From Cinnamomum chago (lineage: Eukaryota > Streptophyta > Magnoliopsida > Laurales > Lauraceae), in NCBI GenBank assembly GCA_038049695.1, contig CP142455.1, forward strand, positions 21,179,501 through 21,243,500: a DNA stretch of 64,000 nucleotides. The letters are read 5' to 3'. A program made the translations under genes and the position numbers. Positions 1 through 7,767 of this stretch are shown here, in pieces. The stretch's first letter is position 1. Every line of letters starts with the position of its first letter. The notes beneath the pieces were generated by a model. It was given only the letters and a program-made list of their open reading frames with translations, ran no database searches and had not been told where the DNA came from.

Positions 1-1589
1 TTAATACCTTATGTGTCCATAATCATCACAGTTTTTTAGAGCGAAATGACACTTTTGTCCATCTTATATGCATAATTTTAAAAGTTTGGACTTAACTTTT
101 TTTTATAAAGCATGTAGCATTAACAATTTCACTTAGTGGGAGAAAATAATTCTACATAATTTTTTTTTTTATCAATGCAGGGCTCATTTTATTAAATCCA
201 AATTGATCGTGACGACAATTGACACCTGTACTTATAACCGATTATGATTTATCCAATCCATACATAACCCACCATTAGATTGATAAAAGTCTCAAAATAC
301 TTGATTATACTTCATGTATAGGGGGTTTAAAAGAAGTATGGGAACGGGTAAATGTAATATATATATATATTAATTTTTAGAATTTGTGGCGGGAGGTGTT
401 TGGCTCTATGTGAAAAAAATACTGGGGGAATGTGCAAATGTTAGAAAAAAATAATTTTTAGAATCTGCGGGGGGAGAGGAATTTTAAACTTTTCTCATAT
501 ATGGGTGGGGAATTCAGTTTCCAAGCCTTTGCACCTGGTTCCACCCATGGTCATGTAAATGAGAGAGTTATTGAGAGAAAGCATTGGGACTTGAGATAAA
601 ATAATGGTATTTTTATAAATAATAATAGACTCATTTTTGTTTAATAGATGTAAGGGGAAAATGTGTCATTTATATAAAAATTTAATACAAATCTCATGGT
701 AGCTACCATTCTTGTTAAGAATACTGATTTTGGTTGGAGATATAAAAGGTATTAAATAGAAAAGAGCGGGGTGTATTTACAAATGTTAAACCTCAGGAGC
801 CTACATATAAATCCTACAAACTTTAGAGGGGTATATACAAAAAACTCAAAAATATATCGTTTCAGATCATTCTATTCCTGTATTTGCTGGCGGTTGCATC
901 TATAACTTGAAAATCCTAACCCACTCAATATCCTGATTTAAGGAGTTACAAAGTTGAGTGAGGGAGTGTGCCGAGTCATTTAAACCCTAGGAATAACCTT
1001 ATAATTTTCATAGAGTACACACAGTACCAACTGTACATCTAGTATATAATGTATGGTACTGATATATAAAACTGTTCGGGTCGCTGGTAGTGATTTTGTT
1101 TTGGGCCCTCGCAAGCTGCTACCCGATCTGAACCCAACCGTTTAAACTTAAAATAGACCTTCCAATTAGGCGTCGGTATTCTAAATCGAGTGATACTGCG
1201 AACACCCCTTATTAAACTTAATTTACATTCTTTATAATAGCAAGTTGCTACCATGGGCCCACACGAGTAGGCCTGTCAATGAGACCGGCTGTGCCTGGCC
1301 TTGGGTAGGGTTGTCAGGGGTTGTCTGATTTTGATCCTAATTGAACAGGTGTATGCCAAATCCCGTCTCATCCGGGCCAAGGTTTATCACGATATTAAAA
1401 ATAATCTGAACATATTTTTTTTAGGTTGCTTGTTTTAAAAACTTTAATTTAAGGTTTGATAATGTATTTCATGTACGCTAGAGGGGGCTTTCTTACAGGC
1501 CTAGTGAGAGATTTTGCAAGGGACTACTGTAATCTATTTGTTCTCTTGGCTATATTTGGATCTTGTTCTCTCTATAATTCTTACGGCGA
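1..1589. other. AT-rich spacer, no gene recognised
   Basis: No coding region recognised on either strand. It holds a T-run around 166–177, a short (TA)n tract near 356–371, a perfect 14-bp palindrome at 696–709, and the repeat-like patch described separately at 1262–1390. The longest open frame is a 71-codon minus-strand stretch (1039–1254) that resembles no family I know. The gag N-terminus and 5' LTR expected just upstream of the copia relic are not recognisable here. With 7421–7767 this forms one continuous spacer across each unit junction. It recurs in copies 2–9. Confidence 0.7.
1262..1390. repeat. GC-rich repeat-like patch (possible hAT-type MITE remnant)
   Basis: A locally GC-rich stretch in AT-rich surroundings, beginning AGGCCTGTCAATGAGACCGG. 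Plant non-autonomous hAT-type elements often start with a similar GGCCTGTCAATGGG-like phrase rich in GGCC and CCGG, which is the only basis for this call. I did not find a convincing partner terminal repeat or target-site duplication. It could equally be unrelated intergenic repeat DNA. Confidence 0.25.
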
Positions 1590-2229
1590 GAGCTTTGTTC
1601 AAGCATCTCAGAATGGCCAGACAGTGGACCACCGAAGGCCCCAACTGCAGAATCTCCCACAGCAGCAAGGAAAGGCCTGACGACAGCCTCGTCAGTTCCA
1701 GTAACAGCAGCAGAACACGTACAATATACTGTTAAATGCCCGATATATGGCAAAGTGGTCAAATTGCTGTTGGTTGCTTGCACAGTTTTGACAACTCCTA
1801 CCAACTAGATCCCATTCCTCAGGCCCTACCCACAATGACCATTACTGGTCCTTCAAGATGATGAGTGGGTGGCAATTTCAGGTATGCCTTCTCATGGGAC
1901 AGGTAATCCTAGTAAAATACAAAATATTCACCTATGTTCTGGTGCTGGTGATGCCAAGATTCGTATTAGGAAAAATAATATCATTGTCCCCACTGTTTTG
2001 TTAGTTCTTAAGACGAAGTAGAACCTATAGTTTGTTATCAAATTTAAGATCTTTCTTCTTATTTTGTAGTATCAGATGTTTTTTTTTTTAATAAAGAAAA
2101 AGGGCACAGGGGCATTGGAGAAAGAGAGGGCTTGTTTTGTTTTTAGTCAGGAACAGCGGAACAGGACTACATTAAAGCAAATCTGGCATCAGCATCTCGG
2201 ACACGCTTAGGCAAAATTAGTTCAGTTTT

Positions 2230-2500
2230 TATTTTCTAGGTAATCTAATCTATTCATGTGGTTCTTGGAATAAAGCTCACTACGTGTTCAGTAGTTGTCA
2301 GTTGTGCTTTGCACTTGCATGCAAAGCATGAATTCTGCCATCGAATAATCATGCCACACAAGAGAGAGAGAGACGTGGATTTTATGTGGTTCAAGCATAG
2401 CCCGGGATACAAGACATAAACTCAACAAGTTGGAAAAAGGATGCACGCTTCTATTTACTGACAGTAATAAAGTTTTCACTAAGCCGCTTTATTGATATGA
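2230..2500. other. Unassigned segment inside the copia relic
   Basis: Between the GAG-pre-integrase motif (2184–2207) and the first integrase motif (from about 2505) I cannot read the usual zinc-finger-like integrase N-terminus (the C-x-x-C...GK pattern). The stretch instead holds a hairpin with 9-bp arms (2305–2313 and 2320–2328), a short GA tract near 2360–2373, and a phrase seen around other plant repeats. It may be extreme decay or another small insertion; no target duplication was identified. Confidence 0.35.
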
Positions 2501-4023
2501 TCCACAGTAATCTATGGAGCCCTTCTCCTATGTTTTCAAATCAAAAGTATAGTCATTATGTGCTTGTTGTGGAAGATTGCTATTGTTTCTCATGGGTTTG
2601 TCGCTTGAAAAAATGAAATCTGAATTTCTCTTTATTTCTATTAAATTTCAGAGAATGGTTGGAACAAGATTTCCTACTAAAGTAGAAGACTTTCAAAGTT
2701 GAGGGGGAGAATTTTCTAGTGCTGAATTTCTGAATCATCTCAATACTGGAAGGAGTTATTAGACAGTGTCCTACTGTCCTTCTCATGTACCTCTGAATAA
2801 AATGGTGTAGAAGAGAGAAAACACTGGAATGTTGTAGAGTCAGGATTGATTATATGCTATTTTGTTCACATGATCCTAAATTTTATATTGGGCAGAAGAG
2901 CTTCATGCGGCAGTGTACTTGATTAACAAGGTGTCTATAGCATAGTTGGGTATGTCCTCACCAATGTCAGCTGTTGTTTAATGGTGAACCTGATTGTTCC
3001 TCTCTTTCGATTTTTGGGTCTCTCTGTTTTACTCTCATTCAACATACTGTTGCAAATACTGGTGTTTTTTTCTGAGATTGGCTTACAACATAAAAGATTT
3101 CATCGCTGTCTTCAACCTTCAACTGGTAGGGCCTACATCTCCAGGCATGTCATGTTTGATGAGAATGTATTCCCATTTCCCTCTGCTAATAGTCTGCATA
3201 ATAATGTGCTGATTACGAGGGAACCGTCCACATTTTCTATTTGGAAGAACACATGTGATAGCAGGCAGCAGCAACACCAAATGTAGTCCAGGCGGACAAC
3301 AATGACGCATCAGATGCACTATAAAACTTTAACAAGTGAGGTTATACTCATGTAGTTGACATTCTTGCTCAACCACTCGCAAGTGGTCAGCCAAACAAAA
3401 TTCCGTACTTACTAGCTGATGTTCCTTCTGTTTTCCTTAGGAGCCTAGATCTGTCAAGTCCACTGAGCTCATACTGATCAGTATCAAGCTATGCAAGCAG
3501 CATTCAAAGGCAATAATACTTGGTGACTTGTGCATCGTCAGCTCATACAGATGCTATTGGTCGTCGTTGGCTTTAAAACAAAGCTCAAATATGAAGGTAA
3601 CCTTAAAGGACTCTCAGCTCATCTAGTTGCAAAGGGATACATCCAGAAGGAGGGTATGAATTTTTTTAGAGATATTTAATCAATTCATCAAAGTCCTTAT
3701 AGTTGCAACTGCCTCTAAATGGCCTATTAAACAACTAAATCTCAAAAATCTCCATGGTCTGCTTAAAGAACCTATTTTCATGGATCAGACACCTGGTTTT
3801 GTTGGTGATTCCACACCAGCCCATGTTTGTCATCTGCAAGCCCCAAGAGCCTTCTTGATCAATTTAGCTCATATTTCCTTTCTCTTGGATTCTTTTGCAG
3901 TTTGGCTGACAGCCATCTATTTCTGAATTGAACTTCTTCCAGCACTATTTTATTATTAGTTTTTGTTGATGATATTTTGGTGACGGGCAAAAATCCAGAT
4001 TATCAGTGAGTTCAACAACTTAG

Positions 4024-4208
4024 GGCCATTACTTTAGTGCCATGGTAAAAGTCTCGGGTGCCATACGTCATAACGCAGGTTCGAGACCTGAGAGCAACCA
4101 CTTTGTACAAAATTGCCAAAGGTTATGTTTGTCTCCAGTTTGGCCCCTCCCAGGACATGGCTTTGGCAGGACCCACACTGGGTAATGATCTTTTTTCAGT
4201 TTTGTTCT
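4024..4208 (+). mobile_element. Au-like SINE nested in copia reverse transcriptase
   Basis: A tRNA-derived short element of about 185 bp. An internal polymerase III box B (GTTCGAGAC, 4079–4087) fits the GWTCRANNC consensus exactly, and a box A-like AGTGCCATGG lies at 4036–4045. Downstream text (CCACTTTGTACAAAATTGCC, then a CCCACACTGGGT-type end and a T-run at 4191–4196) resembles the plant Au SINE family from memory. The insertion is framed by an imperfect 9-bp target duplication, ACAACTTAG (4015–4023) and ACAACTTGG (4209–4217), and it interrupts the copia reverse transcriptase shortly after FVDD. The SINE is therefore younger than the copia element. The mismatch in the duplication indicates later decay. 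Confidence 0.75.
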
Positions 4209-4935
4209 ACAACTTGGCCAAAACTTTGCAATGAGGAACTTGGTCCCAGTCACTATTTTCTTGGCGTAGAAGTGATTCCATTCACAGGTGGCATTTTCCT
4301 TTCTCAATTGAAATATTCCCAAGACTATCAGCATGTATTCAAATGGAGGGATCCAAGCATGCATCCACTTCCATTGCTCTTAAACATGAGCTTTCTGATC
4401 CTTCCCAGGCTTTTTCTACCCCAAAGTAAAATTGCAGTATTGTTGGTGCACTGCAGTATCTGATAATAACCTGTCTATATTCTCTTATTCTTTCGATTTT
4501 GTTTTCCAATTTATGAATAAACCTACAGTTGCACATTTTCAGGCTGTGAAAAGGATTTTGTTTCAGAACTCTCAGTCTACTACAGATCTCTATGTAGAGT
4601 GGGGAAGATGTTCTTCCACTAGGTTCTCTACTATGGGTTACTATACCTTTCTGGATGCAAGCCTCAGCCCTTGGTATGTTAAGAAACAATCTACTATGTA
4701 GCAGATCTAGCGTTGAAGCAGAATATTGAGCTATGGCCTCTACTAAAGCTGAGCTAACCTGGCTTACTTTTACTCTTCCTGAAATTTGTGTCTTTTATAT
4801 CGGAGCCCTATCCTGTTCTATAATAATTTTAATTCTTTGCACAAGAGTACAAGACTGCATATCCTTTTTTTCCATGCACGCACTAAACATATCAAGATGG
4901 ATTATAATTTTGTATAAGAGAAAATCTCCTTAGGA

Positions 4936-5700
4936 CTGTTCATATTCGCATGGAAAGACCCACAAATGACCATAAATAAGCTCTCCCTCAGAGAAAAAAC
5001 TAATTATCAAGGCAGATTGTCTACATCTTGTTGGCAATAAACAAGCCTTGGGCAAAGATGATGAGAGAAGCATCATGTATGAGATATTGAGTGACCTTAT
5101 TTACGAGATCAGTATTAGTAATCGCCGTGGATCTCGTATCAGATTTCTAAGTAATCCAGATGTGCCGGTTTGACGCGCCAGTGTAGCGAGTGACTAAGTT
5201 CAATAAGTAAATAATAGGAATTTGATGTACATTGAAACATTTGCTATATTATTTATGGCTTAATTGTTAACTTAAAACTGCATGGTTGTAAGGGTGCCAG
5301 ATGAGGTATTAACTTGGACAAGAGGAGTTCATGTCCTTAGGCAAGTACTGCTTTTCTAAGATAGAAAAGAAATAGGTCTTGGAAGCTCTATCAAGAGAAG
5401 AAGTTGAGTTCACAACAAGGAAATGCAGTGATAGTCCAAGTGGCCATCAGGTTGCATCTCTTCATGGATAATCGAAGTTGGTAAGAACTGATACACCGAT
5501 GCAAATATTAAAGTCCACCATCACATCAGTAAAACAGAACATTAATTCCATAATCCCCTAATTAAACTAAGATCATAGAGTATCCGAGATGTGGGTAAAA
5601 AAAATGAGATTATCATCTCGTGTGACCCACTTGTGGAACTGATTTACAGTAAGTTAATGTGTATATAGTCAGGCATGTGATGTGTATCTAGACGGGGGAT
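4936..5700. other. Spacer between copia relic and internal duplication, nothing recognised
   Basis: No open frame of note and no recognisable LTR, though a copia 3' LTR would be expected at its left side. Stop codons are frequent in all frames. Short inverted pieces (for example GTGGGT near 5590 and ACCCAC near 5625) are too small to interpret. It recurs in copies 2–8. Confidence 0.6.
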
Positions 5701-6090
5701 GGACTTTTTTATGTACGCAGCGTTCATGTCAAGTGGAAGATCGTGTGGCCTACATGCTACGGGCCCCATGCCAAATCAAGCAGGGTAGATGCTTGCAAGG
5801 AATACAACCCCACTTAATGTAAGACTTAATCTATCTCCACAAATCAGACTCGTAATAGGATCAGTGGTGTAGGTGTGAGTTTCTTAGCAAAGAAACTTTG
5901 TTTGGACTTTTTATGTACGTGGCGTTTGGAAGATCGTGTGGCCTACATGCTATGGGTCCCATGCCAGATCAAGCAGGGCATATGCTTGCACAAAATACAA
6001 CCCCACTTAATGTAAAATTTGATCCGTCTCCACAATTCAAACTCGTAAGAGGATCAGTGGCGTGGGTGTGAGTTTCTTGACGAAGAAGTC
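5701..6090. repeat. Internal direct duplication, two diverged copies of about 190 bp
   Basis: Copy A is 5701–5896 and copy B is 5904–6090, offset about 203 bases. They align over their full length, with scattered substitutions and a 9-base stretch present only in A (after the shared GCGTT). Shared landmarks in order: GGACTTTTTATGTAC, GATCGTGTGGCCTACATGCT, CAAGCAGGG, ATACAACCCCACTTAATGTA and GGTGTGAGTTTCTT. The divergence between A and B contrasts with near-perfect identity between 7,767-bp units, so this duplication is much older than the array. Function unknown. Confidence 0.9.
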
Positions 6091-6449
6091 TCCAATAAGA
6101 TGCAAAATGATCCGCGGAGATTCCCTATCGCCGCAACGAATATAGATCTATGTTCGGGTGTTGGAGTCTCCGTATCGAGATCCATCACATCTCCCTCTTC
6201 ATATTCTTCACCCTCTCACCCAATTTATATTCAAATCCATCCAAACAAAGGGCCTTCTAAGATTGGGGCTGGAAGGAGATTTCTTAGAGGGGCCCCATAT
6301 GCTAAAAATAAAAAAAAAATCCTCATAAAAAATGTAAAAAAAAAAAAACGTCTGGGTTCCATCAATGCCCTCCGGCATCCCAAACTCTGCCGCACAGATC
6401 ATCAAAAGACTTTTGAGGAAGGTGCAGAGGAATCAGTTCCTTCCTTAGA
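6091..6449. other. AT-rich stretch 3' of the ankyrin ORF (intronic or decayed), no gene assigned
   Basis: Downstream of the ankyrin exon on the minus strand, so it would be intron if the gene is spliced. It holds two A-runs near 6307–6319 and 6335–6348. A 142-codon plus-strand frame (6100–6528) passes through it, but it is low-complexity and Lys-rich and resembles no family. I found no ankyrin-like second exon here on the minus strand. Confidence 0.5.
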
Positions 6450-7109
6450 TTATATAAAAAAGAAAAGAAAAGGGATGTGCATATCAATATCATCAGAGGT
6501 TATTATTCGGAATGAAATGAGGCAGTAGTTACCGATTTGTTGCCGAAGAACTGCTGCGTGGAGAGGGGTGAGACCTTTGGGGCCTCTCCAAGAGGCATTT
6601 AACGCATCTTTGGTGACATTTAGGATATCTTGTACAATTTTAGCATCCCCTTCTTCTGCAGCTACATGGAGCGCAGAAGACTCAGCTTTGTTTGGAACGA
6701 ACACCAAATCACGGTCCTTCTCTATGAGTAGATCCACCAATTTATGGTTGCGGTGCCTCACAGCCTCGTGCAGGACCGTGTTTTTTTCCGCGTTCGTCAT
6801 CCTCAGCATCTGCCCTTTGAAACCCATCCTCTCAGCGCAATCGATGAGCTCGGCCACCAGGCCCAAATGCCCAGCTTTTGCTGCGACGTGCAGTGCAGTG
6901 TCGCCCCTTGAATTCAGCCTTAGAAGAAGTGATGGACATAGCGCACAGATGGTGACAACGAAATCGGTGTGCCCATGCACGGAGGCAATGTGCAAGGCCG
7001 TGTTCCCGTTGAAAGTGGATCCTTCTAGCGTGCGGGGGTTCCTGTCTGCGACTCGCATTAGCTCGATTGCGTTGCCGCATCTTGCAGAATTAAACAACTC
7101 TGGTTCCAT
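6450..7109 (-). CDS. ACD6-like ankyrin repeat protein, first exon only (219-codon ORF)
   Basis: Ankyrin repeats mediate protein binding. In plants, the ACD6/At5g02620-type family pairs N-terminal ankyrin repeats with C-terminal PGG-domain membrane helices and acts in defence and cell-death signalling. Four clear repeats are visible: residues 34–63 (GNTALHIASVHGH), 67–95 (GDTALHVAAKAGHLGLV), 108–137 (NTVLHEAVRHRNH) and 143–164 (SSALHVAAEEGD). A fifth begins at 178 (KGLTPLHAAVLR). The start ATG at 7107–7109 has a strong context (A at -3, G at +4). After residue 192 the similarity stops at a CG|GTAACT splice donor (6533|6532), so residues 193–219 are probably intron read-through ending in a Phe-rich tail. 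No second exon, further repeats or membrane domain were found in the unit. The frame is unbroken although neighbouring DNA is decayed. Whether it is expressed, spliced to something outside the array, or a gene fragment is undetermined. Confidence 0.82.
   Translation of the reverse strand: MEPELFNSARCGNAIELMRVADRNPRTLEGSTFNGNTALHIASVHGHTDFVVTICALCPSLLLRLNSRGDTALHVAAKAGHLGLVAELIDCAERMGFKGQMLRMTNAEKNTVLHEAVRHRNHKLVDLLIEKDRDLVFVPNKAESSALHVAAEEGDAKIVQDILNVTKDALNASWRGPKGLTPLHAAVLRQQIGNYCLISFRIITSDDIDMHIPFLFFFI
6531..6534 (-). other. Probable 5' splice site ending ankyrin exon 1
   Basis: On the minus strand the bases read ...AAATCG|GTAACT, with the GT at 6532–6531. Ankyrin similarity ends here, giving an exon of 577 nt from the ATG (192 codons plus one base, a phase-1 intron). 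The donor matches the plant consensus only moderately. No matching acceptor followed by ankyrin coding sequence was found. Confidence 0.5.
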
Positions 7110-7250
7110 TGTCGCAGCGCAGAGGAGGAGAGATGGATGAGTGCTGTGGAGTAGTCTGCATTTCTCAAGTCACTGAGAATTTCATTTTATTGAATATGCC
7201 AAACGCCAACAGATCCCTTAGTTGAGCAAGATGATCGACAAACTGTTACC

Positions 7251-7260
7251 CTTTATATAA
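7251..7260 (-). promoter_or_regulatory. TATA box of the ankyrin gene
   Basis: The minus strand reads TTATATAAAG, a good plant TATA element, about 142 bases upstream of the ATG at 7109. A start site roughly 30 bases downstream would give a 5' leader of about 110 bases containing CT-rich text just before the ATG, as is common in plant leaders. Position relative to a strong start codon supports it; no transcript evidence is available. Confidence 0.55.
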
Positions 7261-7328
7261 GACCGCAGAAGGAGGACAAACACGAGCCAAAAACGAAACG
7301 AACCATTCTCAAAGTATCATACATGCTA

Positions 7329-7420
7329 CCTGGACATACTCCGGGGGTCCGGTCCCCAGAGTATGTCCAGCACCTGGGATCCTACGGTCCTCATGGCCCG
7401 GTCCTCAAAGTATGTCTAGG
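7329..7420. repeat. Compact inverted/direct repeat cluster upstream of the ankyrin promoter
   Basis: A perfect 12-bp inverted repeat (CTGGACATACTC at 7330–7341, GAGTATGTCCAG at 7359–7370) continues past one mismatch into a GGGG/CCCC stem, making a strong hairpin. The right part is repeated directly: 7349–7370 and 7398–7419 match at 19 of 22 positions. The outer ends (7329 and 7420) are thus imperfect terminal inverted repeats of a roughly 92-bp segment, which suggests a miniature transposon. The bases just outside (TA on the left, TTA on the right) offer only a minimal target duplication. It lies about 70–170 bases upstream of the TATA box, so a regulatory role is possible but unsupported. 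Confidence 0.6.
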
Positions 7421-7767
7421 TTAACTTACTCATCATTATAACATTACATGCAAATTGGGCCGTGCTAGGTTTTAAACGGAGGCATTGCCTTCGAGGGCCA
7501 AGCCGGTCTAGCCCACGGGCCTTTCTTTCTTCAAATTTTTTTATGAATCAATGGTAAAATGGTCAAGCATGGGGAACTAAAGAGTTTCTTTGTGGGAAAG
7601 AAAGGGAGTGAGAGATGGCTAAATTTTACATAGGGAGTGTATAGATATTAATGAGGGAGGGCTAGGCTAGTTATGAATATGGGTAAAAAAGAAAAAAAAA
7701 TTATATAGCTTTTTTATATATTCTTCTAAGGTTTTAGTATTTGCAAATATGCATCTGTATTTTCATT
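7421..7767. other. Spacer to the unit junction
   Basis: No gene recognised. A GC-rich patch at about 7457–7523 (containing GGGCCGTGC and TAGCCCACGGGCC) sits in AT-rich DNA and resembles plant intergenic repeats. It may belong with the patch at 1262–1390 of the next unit, but that is speculative. The sequence runs into the next unit with no junction scar. Confidence 0.55.

Larger units (their letters stand above)
1590..4935 (+). pseudogene. Decayed Ty1/copia retrotransposon, gag C-terminus to RNase H
   Basis: Relic of a copia polyprotein, readable only by switching frames. In order: a degenerate CCHC zinc knuckle near 1737–1790, with Tyr at the second Cys, Gln at the His and a frameshift inside; a protease stretch at 1857–1960 where Ile (1875–1877) stands at the expected DSG aspartate; the GAG-pre-integrase motif WHQHLGHA at 2184–2207, then a stop; integrase core from about 2505, with a TGA at 2700–2702 before GGEF; AEELHAAVYLINK at 2892–2930; integrase C-terminus STGRAYISRHVMFDEN near 3119–3166; reverse transcriptase from about 3580 (LVAKGY, then FVDD at 3962–3973); RNase H with SRSSVEAEY at 4700–4726 followed by a stop; and HARTKHIKMDYNFV near 4876–4917. 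A SINE splits the reverse transcriptase. No LTRs, primer-binding site or gag N-terminus seen. It cannot encode a functional element. Confidence 0.92.
1..7767. repeat. Tandem array unit, copy 1 (7,767 bp)
   Basis: First of eight complete direct copies. The sequence at base 1 reappears at 7768, 15535, 23302 and so on, always 7,767 bases apart, and all landmarks keep the same spacing. Contents in order: spacer, decayed copia element with nested SINE, spacer, a diverged 190-bp duplication, minus-strand ankyrin exon with promoter, small inverted repeat, spacer. Private base: T at 2951, where the other seven copies covering the site have G. Base 1 is only the window edge, so the unit's real start is unknown. 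Because the array leaves the window on both sides, flanking junctions cannot be seen. Confidence 0.99.

Noticed and set aside
1039..1254. 71-codon minus-strand ORF
   Set aside because: No domain, no neighbouring promoter, and the surrounding DNA looks like intergenic repeat; its recurrence in every copy only reflects the array.
2690..2715. Copia polypurine tract (GTTGAGGGGGAGA) marking a 3' LTR
   Set aside because: It lies between the protease and reverse transcriptase, and in frame it reads as the integrase GGEF motif, so it is coding relic rather than a polypurine tract.
2981..3286. 101-codon plus-strand ORF as an independent gene
   Set aside because: Its middle part is the copia integrase C-terminus in one of several frames, so it is part of the relic.
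4024..4208. Functional tRNA gene at the box B
   Set aside because: No cloverleaf can be folded from the flanking bases, box A is imperfect, and the 3' part matches SINE-type text rather than a tRNA.
4113..4463. 116-codon plus-strand ORF as an independent gene
   Set aside because: It starts in the SINE and continues into copia reverse transcriptase text (HYFLGVEV); it is a chance fusion frame within the relic.
6100..6528. 142-codon plus-strand ORF
   Set aside because: Low-complexity, Lys-rich translation driven by A-runs, with no recognisable domain; it lies in the presumed intron of the ankyrin gene.
6568..7140. 190-codon plus-strand ORF
   Set aside because: It is the antisense of the ankyrin exon; the minus strand has the clear ankyrin repeats, start context and TATA box. 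The plus-strand translation shows no family resemblance.
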